Below, piece by piece: positions 1 to 5,418 of a stretch of DNA of 6,783 nucleotides (position 1 is its first letter; each line of letters starts with the position of its first letter). The stretch lies in the NCBI GenBank assembly GCA_013813825.1, contig JACCRA010000363.1, positions 1-6,783 on the forward strand. The letters are read 5' to 3'. Position numbers and translations under genes: made by a program. Under the pieces are notes generated by a model, which had not been told where the DNA came from, did not search any database, and saw only the letters and a program-made list of their open reading frames with translations. Source of the stretch: Pyrinomonadaceae bacterium (GTDB taxonomy: Bacteria > Acidobacteriota > Blastocatellia > Pyrinomonadales > Pyrinomonadaceae).

Positions 1-446
1 GCTTCGATGTCTTGCTCGCGCAGCACAATCGCGCCCGCGTTGTTCTCCGGCTCGGTGCTGACCAGTCCTTCCGCCGCCACCATCACTTCTTCCGCCGCAA
101 TCGTCACGCCTAAAGTGATGTCAACCGGCGTCGCCCGTCCGGTAATGACTTCGGTTTCGGCGTTCTCGTAAGGCGCGAAGCCGGAAGCCTGCGCCCGCAC
201 GGTGTACACGCCCGGAACGAGTCCGGCGAGAACATACACGCCCTCATCGTTGGTCGTGACGGTCTTTTCCTCGCCGCTCGCGTCCATTGCCACAACGCTC
301 GCGCCGACGATCACGCCGCCGAACTCGTCCTTGACCACCCCGCGTAGCGCCCCCGAAGTTTGTTGGGACAGCCCCACACCGGCGCAGAGAGCCAGCACGA
401 GCGCCAGATTAAAAATTCGCTTTGATACTTCGCTAAACAAAAACAT
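1..446 (-). CDS. TonB-dependent receptor-like protein, N-terminal part with carboxypeptidase-regulatory-like domain (partial, cut by window edge)
   Basis: The first 148 codons are visible and run off the left edge. Residues 1 to about 27 look like a signal peptide: K9-R10, then a hydrophobic stretch ending near GVGLS. Residues about 32-110 read as a carboxypeptidase-regulatory-like beta-sandwich (starts GALRGVVKD; later TTNDEGVYVLAGLVPGVYTV). Next come a DITLGV strand and the segment NNAGAIVLREQDIE, which resembles the start of the plug region in acidobacterial TonB-dependent receptors. Such proteins are outer-membrane transporters or related beta-barrels; the substrate cannot be told here. 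The start is fixed by an in-frame TGA four codons upstream and by a GGGAG ribosome site five bases before the ATG. A 140-bp gap separates it from the upstream Spy-like gene, so it may have its own promoter or be the last gene of that operon. The barrel itself is not seen; a plain surface protein with this domain is the alternative. Confidence 0.8.
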   Translation of the reverse strand, partial: MFLFSEVSKRIFNLALVLALCAGVGLSQQTSGALRGVVKDEFGGVIVGASVVAMDASGEEKTVTTNDEGVYVLAGLVPGVYTVRAQASGFAPYENAETEVITGRATPVDITLGVTIAAEEVMVAAEGLVSTEPENNAGAIVLREQDIE

Positions 447-488
447 TGTTCTCCCTCAAAATCAAAACCATCAATAATTCGCGTCAGT

Positions 489-516
489 GCGATAATCCGA
501 CGATACAATTTTTCAA
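489..516 (-). promoter_or_regulatory. Possible sigma70-like promoter before the TonB-receptor-like gene
   Basis: On the minus strand, TTGAAA (516-511) is followed after 16 bp by TATCGC (494-489), about 43 bp upstream of the receptor start. The -10 match is poor, and this is a by-eye call. The rest of the 447-586 gap is AT-richer than its surroundings and shows no convincing terminator. Confidence 0.18.
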
Positions 517-586
517 TCTTGATGAGATCGGCGAGGCACCAATCTGGTCTGGGACAAGCCGCCGAAGCCCCCACGGGCGTTTCAGG

Positions 587-997
587 TTAAGGCTCAGAAC
601 GCTTGCGCTCTTGGTGCCGGGCGTCGCGCTCCGCAACTTTGGCGTCAAAAATCAGTTGCTGTTCGGGCGTTAGCACCGCGCGAATGCGTGACCGTGAATT
701 TTGGCGCATCGCGTCGTGACGCGGGCGCGCTTCCTCGCGAAGTTTGCGGTACTCGTTGCGCGTCTCGTCGAGGATGACGCGCACCTGCGCCGCTTGCGTG
801 TTGTTGAGGTTCAGATCGCGACGCAGCTTCTCTAAAAAATCGCCACGCTCTCCGTCGCGCCGCCGCCCATAATGACGCCCGCCGTCGGCCAGCGAGCGAT
901 ACACCCCGTCGAGCGACGCGCCGGTTACACAACCAAGCACGAAGACGCCCACCACCACCAACCACATTTTGAGTCGGTTTCCAGCTAGTTGATTCAT
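587..997 (-). CDS. Membrane-anchored Spy/CnrX-like periplasmic protein (LTxxQ / heavy-metal-resistance type)
   Basis: This is a 136-residue protein. Residues about 10-30 form one hydrophobic segment. It ends in FVLGC (Cys23), which fits a loose lipobox, so it may be an inner-membrane-anchored protein or a lipoprotein. The rest is charged and helical: LNLNNTQAAQVRVIL (62-76) resembles the first LTxxQ motif, and LTPEQ (109-113) is the second. This two-motif helical layout is typical of Spy, CpxP, ZraP and the CnrX sensor family, which act in the periplasm as chaperones or metal/stress sensors. Its ATG overlaps the TGA of the upstream membrane-protein gene by four bases (ATGA), implying translational coupling. 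Placed last after a sigma factor and a candidate anti-sigma factor, it could be the periplasmic sensor of that system; this role is inferred. The region after the TM is Arg/Gly-rich (GGRHYGRRRDGERGD). Metal ligands cannot be assigned with confidence. Confidence 0.8.
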   Translation of the reverse strand: MNQLAGNRLKMWLVVVGVFVLGCVTGASLDGVYRSLADGGRHYGRRRDGERGDFLEKLRRDLNLNNTQAAQVRVILDETRNEYRKLREEARPRHDAMRQNSRSRIRAVLTPEQQLIFDAKVAERDARHQERKRSEP

Positions 998-1434
998 TTG
1001 GGCGCCTCCGGCTCAACGCCGCTGATAATCGAGTCGAACATTTCATCGTTTGTGAGGGCATCGCGTTCGTCGAACACGATGCTTTCGATCCGGGCTTCAT
1101 TCGCGGCGAAGAGGTCTTCGTTGTCAAGAGTTGGTTGAGTCAAAGCATTGCCGCCGCCGAACCAGAACATGCTGAAAGCCAGCGCCGCCGACAACGCCAT
1201 CGCGGGCACGGCACGACGCGCCACTAGCAGCAAGCTCAACCAACTGTCACCCGCCGCCGCGCGCCGCTCCTGCTCGGCATTGATCGAAGCGCGCACGCGC
1301 GCGTAAAGGAAGGGCGACGAGGCAATGTTTTCCGCTTCTGCTTCGCCGCTGTGCGACGAGGCGGCGCGCAACACCTCCCGACCCATCCGGTCGAGGAGTT
1401 CATCCAGTTGGCGGCGATCTTTACTTTTGAACAT
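994..1434 (-). CDS. Single-pass membrane protein, candidate anti-sigma factor
   Basis: This is a 146-residue protein I do not recognise by sequence. Residues 1-60 are charged and probably cytoplasmic, with likely helices at 5-25 (RRQLDELLDRMGREVLRAA) and 41-60 (SPFLYARVRASINAEQERRA). Residues about 75-94 form one membrane helix, and 65-71 are also hydrophobic. The remaining 50 residues are acidic and would be periplasmic. This topology, and the position 73 bp after an ECF sigma gene and overlapping a Spy-like gene, suggest an anti-sigma factor holding the sigma at the membrane. There is no cysteine anywhere, so it is not a zinc-finger (zf-HC2/ZAS) anti-sigma. The start ATG has a weak AGG nine bases upstream (CAGGTTAAAATC). 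The function is inferred from context only. Confidence 0.7.
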   Translation of the reverse strand: MFKSKDRRQLDELLDRMGREVLRAASSHSGEAEAENIASSPFLYARVRASINAEQERRAAAGDSWLSLLLVARRAVPAMALSAALAFSMFWFGGGNALTQPTLDNEDLFAANEARIESIVFDERDALTNDEMFDSIISGVEPEAPK

Positions 1435-1507
1435 GATTTTTAACCTGAACTACGGGAAAGCGTGCGACCGCCTCACACCGTTGAAAACGGACGACGCACG
1501 CCAGCGG

Positions 1508-2242
1508 TTACATAAATTTACCGAGCACGCGGCGCAGCGACGCCCGCGCGCGATGCGCCCGCACTTTAACTTTCGACGCGGACCAACTGGTGAGCTTGGC
1601 GATCTCCGACACTGACAATTCCTCCACGTCGAGCAGTTCAAGCACGAGGCGATCTTCTGGCGACAGCCGGGCGAGCAGTTTCACGGCGAGGTCGCGCGAC
1701 ACGGCCACTGATTCAATGCCGCCGCCCGCTTCCGCCGCGCTGAGGTTGTTCTCAAGCCACCCGACTTCCTCCGCCGAGAGATCGGCGACGTTGCTTTCCG
1801 GTCGCCGCTTGAACCGTCGCAACTCGTCGTAACTGCTGTTAAAGGCGATCCGCGCGAGCCACGAGGCGAAGGACAATTCGCCATCGCCCGTAAAGCTGTC
1901 AAGCGCGAAGTAGGCTTTGGTAAAACTCTCCTGCACGATCTCTTCGATTTGCTCGCGCTGCCGGAAGAAACGCCCGGCGATGAGGGCGACGCGCCGCCGG
2001 TGGCGATTAAAGAGTTCCTCGAAAGCCGCCTCGTCTCCGCCGCGCACGCGGGCAACCAGCGCGGCATCCGACAGCTCGCCGATTGATTCCACGGGCGGAT
2101 GAGAGGTTGCAAGGTCGGCAATGTCTGGAACTTCGGCGATGGCGCTAATCTCTGCTCGACTTGAGCGCAGCAGCAGACGGCCGCTGATACCGACGACCGC
2201 CTTTGTCTGATCGGCTAAACACAGAAGCGCCTGCTGACTCAT
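1508..2242 (-). CDS. RNA polymerase sigma factor, sigma-70 family, ECF type
   Basis: This is a 244-residue protein. Sigma region 2 spans residues about 57-148: ELSDAALVARVRGGDEAAF, the core-binding/-10 recognition helices around IEEIVQESFTKAYFALDSF (99-117), and FASWLARIAFNSSYDELRR (125-143). An acidic linker of about 40 residues follows. Region 4 spans about 184-240, with LSPEDRLVLELLDVEELS and the helix-turn-helix EIAKLTSWSASKVKVRAHRAR (213-233), which reads the -35 element. Region 3 is absent, as in ECF sigmas. It would redirect RNA polymerase to an envelope-stress or metal-response regulon. The first 55 residues are an unusual extension and the ATG at 2242 has no visible Shine-Dalgarno sequence; GTG at 2092 (residue 51) is an alternative start just before region 2. 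A membrane protein and a Spy-like sensor follow it, as expected for a sigma/anti-sigma operon. Confidence 0.93.
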   Translation of the reverse strand: MSQQALLCLADQTKAVVGISGRLLLRSSRAEISAIAEVPDIADLATSHPPVESIGELSDAALVARVRGGDEAAFEELFNRHRRRVALIAGRFFRQREQIEEIVQESFTKAYFALDSFTGDGELSFASWLARIAFNSSYDELRRFKRRPESNVADLSAEEVGWLENNLSAAEAGGGIESVAVSRDLAVKLLARLSPEDRLVLELLDVEELSVSEIAKLTSWSASKVKVRAHRARASLRRVLGKFM

Positions 2243-2348
2243 GCGCGGAAGACAACGCTTCGACGAACACGAGTCCGCAGGCGGTCATTGTGCCGGAATC
2301 TCAAACGACGCCGTGCCTCGACACGCGAGCGACAGGGCTGCTTCTCTC

Positions 2349-2381
2349 GCGCGCCAAGTCATATATTACGGCGCGGCGCGC
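2349..2381 (-). terminator. GC-rich hairpin just after the Spy-like gene stop (weak terminator candidate)
   Basis: On the plus strand, GCGCGCC (2349-2355) can pair with GGCGCGC (2375-2381), giving a 7-bp stem with a 19-base AT-rich loop. It directly abuts the TAA at 2382-2384. In the direction of transcription no U-tract follows, so strong intrinsic termination is unlikely. It could attenuate or protect the transcript between the Spy-like gene and the sigma gene. The remaining part of the 139-bp gap (2243-2348) shows no clear promoter. Confidence 0.2.
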
Positions 2382-2945
2382 TTAGTCGTCTAAAGTCACG
2401 CCACCACCGGCCGTTCTGCGCTGTGTGTGCCGCTCCCGCCGCCGTTGCTCGCGCTGCTGGCGTTGGGCCGCGAGTTGGGCTTTCTGTTCCGGCGTCAGCA
2501 CCGCGTAGACTTCCGACATCATTCGCGCGTGAGCCACTTCCATCTCGACGTGCAGATTAGCCCGCGCCTGCGCCGCTTGGCGCACCGCCGTTTCATTAAA
2601 GGCACCGTCGCCAAAATTGTCGGCCCCGTTTTGGCGCGCCGCACGCCCCTGCTCATGCAGACTCTTCGTGCTTTCGCGATGGCGCGCGGTGATCTGTTCG
2701 ATCTGCGCCTTCTGGGCGTCGGTCAGATTAAGATTCCGCGCGAAAAAGCCCAGCCCCTTCATCCCGCCGTGTTTGCCGCCGTGCCGCCCGTCGTGACGGC
2801 GACCGCCGCCGTGTTCTTTGCCGCCTTCATTTTGCGGCGCGCCCTGCGGCTGTTGCTGCTGCGCGAATCCGAGACTTGCGCCAACTGTCAACGAACCCGC
2901 CAGCGCGAGACCGCCCAAGATTCTCTTTGTGTTAGCTAAACGCAT
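2382..2945 (-). CDS. Secreted Spy/CpxP-like periplasmic protein with His/Gly-rich linker
   Basis: This is a 187-residue protein. Residues 1-28 are a clear signal peptide (K7-R8, hydrophobic core, cleavage near GFA/QQQQ). Residues 29-64 are a Gln- then Gly/His-rich linker with His at 45, 51, 55 and 59, which might bind metal. Then come the two LTxxQ motifs of the Spy/CpxP family, LTDAQ (74-78) and LTPEQ (150-154), separated by a long helical stretch (TARHRESTKSLHEQG and onward). The C-terminal tail is rich in Arg and Gln. Spy-like proteins are periplasmic chaperones or stress/metal modulators. The ATG at 2945 was chosen over one at 3020 because it starts the signal peptide and has GAGG ten bases upstream. 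It lies 139 bp before the sigma gene and may share its promoter. It differs from the second Spy-like protein in being soluble after export rather than anchored. Confidence 0.88.
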   Translation of the reverse strand: MRLANTKRILGGLALAGSLTVGASLGFAQQQQPQGAPQNEGGKEHGGGRRHDGRHGGKHGGMKGLGFFARNLNLTDAQKAQIEQITARHRESTKSLHEQGRAARQNGADNFGDGAFNETAVRQAAQARANLHVEMEVAHARMMSEVYAVLTPEQKAQLAAQRQQREQRRRERHTQRRTAGGGVTLDD

Positions 2946-3043
2946 ATTCGTGAAACCTCTTTCGTACTTTTGAATGTTGACTTCAGCCGCCTGCCACACC
3001 GGGAGAAGCGAGTGCGCCAAATTCGGCCTTACACAAAGTCAAA

Positions 3044-3070
3044 GACGACCGGGGCACAGTCGCGGTTACG
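3044..3070 (-). promoter_or_regulatory. Candidate ECF-sigma-type promoter upstream of the Spy-like/sigma operon
   Basis: On the minus strand, CGTAAC (3070-3065) is followed after exactly 17 bp by CGTC (3047-3044). ECF promoters characteristically have an AAC-containing -35 and a CGT-containing -10 at this distance, so the shape fits. The -35 part lies at the end of a 24-bp tandem repeat unit. The 5' leader to the ATG at 2945 would be about 95 bases. The call is by eye, and short motifs like this occur by chance. Confidence 0.33.
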
Positions 3071-3112
3071 CTTATTTCAGCGGGCGACGTTACGTTTATT
3101 TCGGCGGGTGAC
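3065..3112. repeat. Two-copy tandem repeat, 24-bp unit
   Basis: Unit 1 (3065-3088) and unit 2 (3089-3112) are adjacent and identical at 21 of 24 positions. All three differences are transitions (unit positions 7, 15 and 21). The shared core is GTTACG, a C or T, then TTATTTC. The repeat sits in the 172-bp gap upstream of the Spy-like gene, close to the ECF-like promoter candidate. This position suits a double binding site for a regulator, or two staggered -35-like elements. Confidence 0.8.
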
Positions 3113-3128
3113 GCGGCTCACCCTTTTT
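3106..3128 (+). terminator. Intrinsic-terminator-like hairpin reading rightwards, across a stop codon
   Basis: GGGTGA (3106-3111), a six-base loop, TCACCC (3118-3123) and five T residues (3124-3128) form a short perfect stem with a T-run in plus-strand orientation. The TCA at 3118-3120 is the stop codon of the minus-strand SRPBCC gene. No plus-strand gene lies to the left, so it would stop antisense transcription into that gene. In the minus direction the stem has no U-tract behind it. Confidence 0.35.
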
Positions 3129-4515
3129 GCTCCGCCAGATGCTTAATGTGGTCGAGCACGCGCAGGTGAATTTGGTGAATGATGTGGTCTGACCAGAGAT
3201 GCCAGTACGCGCCGGGCCAGAAGCGGTTCTCGTACCACGTCGTGCCTTCAAGCAGCGTCGTGCCGTCGGACAGTGGCGTTAAAAGAAACTGACCCCGCCG
3301 CGAGTGGAGATAATTTTCGAGGTGCGGCGGCCGCAAGTCGTCGTAGGGTGATACCTCTTGCATGACGGGCGGCTGCGCGGTGACGCCGAAGCGCAGGAGG
3401 CGCGGCTCGTCCCAGACCTCAATCGGCTCGACGAACGCGCCGGTCGAAAAGACGCAGCGGCGGACGGCCCCGACGCCGCGCCCCTCAATTTCGGCGCGGA
3501 CGGGGTAGGCGATGCCGGTGCGAAAAAGTCGCTCGTCAGGCGGCGGCAGTTCGGTGAATGCGACGAGATTCGGCCAAATCTTTTCGGGCGAGGCATTGAT
3601 GACGACTGAGGTTTTGACTTCGTAGAGCGGCGGCGAGAATTGCGCTCGATGTTCCAGCAGCATGAAGACGGGGAGCGCGAGGACGGCGAGCGCGCAAGTC
3701 TGGAAGGCGGCGCCGGCGGAATAGTCCGGCCGGCGCTGAATGACATAGCCAATAAAACCGCCGAAGACCGCGAGTACAGCTCCGAGCGGCGCGGCCATCA
3801 CGAGGCAGATCACGCCTTCGATGGCGAACACGAGCAGGGCGAGACTGACCAGCGCGATGGAGAGCAACGAAACCGCGAGACAACCGCCAAGCGAGCGCGG
3901 GCGGTGAAAGCCATAGAGCAACGCCGACGTGAGGCCGAGGAAGAAGGGCAGGCCGACGAATAATCCCCAGCCGTAGTCTCCGAGCGTGCGGACACTCAGG
4001 AGCGTTGCCCCAATCGCCAGCGGCACCATCACCAGCAAGCTCATCGCCGCGCTTCCGAGTTGGCTGTCGGGGATCATCCGTCCCAGCGTGTTCGTCAAAC
4101 GCTCGCCGAAGTTCGAGCGAGAGCGTTCTCCGCCGGCGGCACGTGGCGGCACTAGACCGAGGAGCAGGAAGAAGAACAGATTGAGGAACGGCATGAAGAA
4201 AAATGCCACCATCCACGAGGGCAGCCCCGCCGAACGCAGGCGGCGCAGTGTGAGCACCACGCCCGTCCAGATGAACGGCAACGCGACGGCGACGAGCAGG
4301 CCGTAAAACTTCCAGCGCGCGAACGGCGCGTCGTCAATGCCGCCCGGCTCGTCGAAGAACCAATAGTTGACGAACGGCCACGGGCGGTCAAAAGTGATCC
4401 CGATCACACGATCAATGTTGTGTTTGACGGCGAAGAGGATAAGGCCGATAGCAACATACTTACCGCGGCCCACAGTGCCGCGCCAGTTCCACAGATCGGA
4501 CGGTTGAAATGCCAT
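3118..4515 (-). CDS. Multi-pass membrane protein with DUF805-like N-terminus and C-terminal SRPBCC domain
   Basis: This is a 465-residue protein. The N-terminal 130 residues resemble DUF805 membrane proteins: a start of the type LWNWRGTVGRGKY (8-20), then a helix and TLRRLRSAGLPSWMVAFFF with a Pro-Asn segment (FMPFLNLFF). About four to five more membrane helices follow between residues 155 and 290 (for example GLFVGLPFFLGLTSALLYGF and LAVSLLSIALVSLALLVFA). Residues about 298-460 read as an SRPBCC/polyketide-cyclase-like domain: YEVKTSVVINASPEKIWPNL at its start, then strands around GVGAVRRCVFSTGAF and a long final helix HIIHQIHLRVLDHIKHLAEQ. Such domains bind hydrophobic ligands in a deep pocket; the ligand is unknown. 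The ATG at 4515 is preferred over 4566 because AAAGGAG lies ten bases upstream of it. The gap to the downstream Spy-like gene (172 bp) suggests a separate transcript. Confidence 0.82.
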   Translation of the reverse strand: MAFQPSDLWNWRGTVGRGKYVAIGLILFAVKHNIDRVIGITFDRPWPFVNYWFFDEPGGIDDAPFARWKFYGLLVAVALPFIWTGVVLTLRRLRSAGLPSWMVAFFFMPFLNLFFFLLLGLVPPRAAGGERSRSNFGERLTNTLGRMIPDSQLGSAAMSLLVMVPLAIGATLLSVRTLGDYGWGLFVGLPFFLGLTSALLYGFHRPRSLGGCLAVSLLSIALVSLALLVFAIEGVICLVMAAPLGAVLAVFGGFIGYVIQRRPDYSAGAAFQTCALAVLALPVFMLLEHRAQFSPPLYEVKTSVVINASPEKIWPNLVAFTELPPPDERLFRTGIAYPVRAEIEGRGVGAVRRCVFSTGAFVEPIEVWDEPRLLRFGVTAQPPVMQEVSPYDDLRPPHLENYLHSRRGQFLLTPLSDGTTLLEGTTWYENRFWPGAYWHLWSDHIIHQIHLRVLDHIKHLAEQKG

Positions 4516-4880
4516 CTGCTGACTGCTCCTTTGTTTCGGGCAATGGTGTTTCGGGCAGGCGCGCAAAAGAGGGGGCGTGCACTGCTAACAGCTTTCGGCC
4601 TGCGAGGTGAGACTGAACGCGCGTATAGTGCAAATAAGTCGTTGTCGCGTCAAGGCCTTCTGTGGTACACAATGCGAAAAGGCTATTGCGTTTGAAGTAG
4701 TGGCGGCCGGCGGTCGCGCATTGTCAGTCGTGTTAGACATCTCTCCAATTTAGTGCTGGCTTAAGCTGCGGGCGGAATTTTTTAGAAAGGAAGTGCGCGG
4801 TGATCAACGACGAGTGAGGGGTCCAAGCCACGCGTTGCCGACTCATTATTCATCACCCATTACTGCTCACTGTTAAAACC
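4516..4880. other. Divergent intergenic region between the SRPBCC membrane protein and PilZ-like genes
   Basis: These 365 bp hold no convincing gene. On the minus side there are a good ribosome site (AAAGGAG) for the membrane protein gene and a weak promoter candidate. On the plus side TTAAGC (4761-4766) and TAGAAA (4783-4788) are 16 bp apart but poor matches, and no Shine-Dalgarno precedes the PilZ-like ATG. An 8-bp palindrome GCTTAAGC lies at 4759-4766. A short quasi-repeat of CAT/TCA words lies at 4841-4872. I see no tRNA or structured RNA here. Confidence 0.6.
4622..4653 (-). promoter_or_regulatory. Possible promoter for the SRPBCC membrane protein gene
   Basis: On the minus strand TTGACG (4653-4648) is a near-consensus -35 and TATACG (4627-4622) a fair -10. 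They are 20 bp apart, longer than the usual 17. The leader to the ATG at 4515 would be about 100 bases. Confidence 0.25.
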
Positions 4881-5267
4881 ATGTCACAAAGCGTTACGTC
4901 GGAACAGCGGGGCGGACCGCGCTATGTCATCTCATTGCCGGTGCGCGCCGAGTGGGACGATGACAAATCAGGCGAACACATCGTCGAGGAAGGCGAGACC
5001 GAGAACGTCGGCCCGGCGGGCGCGCTCGTCCACCTGCGACACCTGCCGAACGTCGGCGACCGCGTCCAACTCGCGGTGCTTGACGACGAGCAGCAGACGC
5101 GCTTGCAAACCGTCGCCGAAGTCTTGCGGATCGAGCGCAATCCGGCGCAACCCTTGGCCGCGCTGCAATTGATGAACGCGCTCGACGAATGGCGCGGGTT
5201 GATCTGGGAGCCTTCGGCTCCGCACTTGCAGGCTTATGCGCTGGACTACGATCCGGATGATCTCTAA
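4881..5267 (+). CDS. PilZ-like domain protein
   Basis: This is a 128-residue soluble protein with no signal peptide or membrane helix. It reads as a single PilZ-type beta-barrel: RGGPRY (10-15) fits the RxxxR c-di-GMP motif, followed by VISLPVRAEW, then TENVGPAGALVHL (40-52), then VGDRVQLAVLDDEQQTRLQTVAEVLRIE. The second motif, normally D/N-x-S-x-x-G, is N42-V-G44-P-A-G47, so the usual serine is glycine. Binding of c-di-GMP may therefore be weak or lost; this is an inference. Many acidobacterial proteins of this type are stand-alone adaptors. No Shine-Dalgarno is visible before the ATG. The AI-2E-type transporter gene follows 151 bp later on the same strand, which may be chance or a loose operon. 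Confidence 0.75.
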   Translation: MSQSVTSEQRGGPRYVISLPVRAEWDDDKSGEHIVEEGETENVGPAGALVHLRHLPNVGDRVQLAVLDDEQQTRLQTVAEVLRIERNPAQPLAALQLMNALDEWRGLIWEPSAPHLQAYALDYDPDDL

Positions 5268-5326
5268 TCTGAATCGAGTTGACTGTTGTGAGCGGTAGTA
5301 AAAGGAACAGCGCTGACGAGGAAGAA

Positions 5327-5355
5327 TTCATTAACCGATATCTCCCGGCTAGCTT
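5327..5355 (+). promoter_or_regulatory. Weak promoter candidate before the AI-2E family transporter gene
   Basis: TTCATT (5327-5332) and TAGCTT (5350-5355) are 17 bp apart in the 151-bp gap before the transporter. Both are only partial matches to sigma70 hexamers. No terminator for the PilZ-like gene is evident in this gap, so read-through is possible. Confidence 0.15.
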
Positions 5356-5418
5356 TGTCTCCCTCTTCCATTTGAGAGCGGCTCGCGGCCAATTTGGTTC
5401 AAGGGGAGTTTAAGCGAC

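Noticed and set aside
311..574. 87-codon minus-strand open frame across the receptor start
   Set aside because: It is out of frame with the receptor gene, which has the ribosome site, signal peptide and domain match.
645..1127. 160-codon minus-strand open frame
   Set aside because: It overlaps two better-supported genes in another frame; the translation is low-complexity Arg/Ser/Ala with no family features.
2427..2939. 170-codon plus-strand open frame opposite the Spy-like gene
   Set aside because: It mirrors the coding strand of a clear Spy-family gene and has no recognisable motifs or ribosome site. The rightward hairpin near 3106 made me reconsider, but it is not enough.
2943..3020. 25-residue N-terminal extension of the secreted Spy-like protein
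   Set aside because: The signal peptide begins at the internal ATG (2945), which has its own GAGG; the extension would bury the signal peptide.
3065..3112. CRISPR-like repeat
   Set aside because: Only two directly adjacent copies with no spacer and no cas gene nearby.
3536..4216. 226-codon minus-strand open frame
   Set aside because: It is a frame shadow of the SRPBCC membrane protein in GC-rich DNA; the Arg/Ala-rich translation has no recognisable domain.
4516..4566. 17-residue N-terminal extension of the SRPBCC membrane protein
   Set aside because: A strong AAAGGAG ribosome site lies inside it, ten bases before the ATG at 4515.
4420..4695. 91-codon plus-strand open frame in the divergent gap
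   Set aside because: Its first third is antisense to the SRPBCC gene; no ribosome site, no domain, and it spans the likely leader and promoter of that gene.
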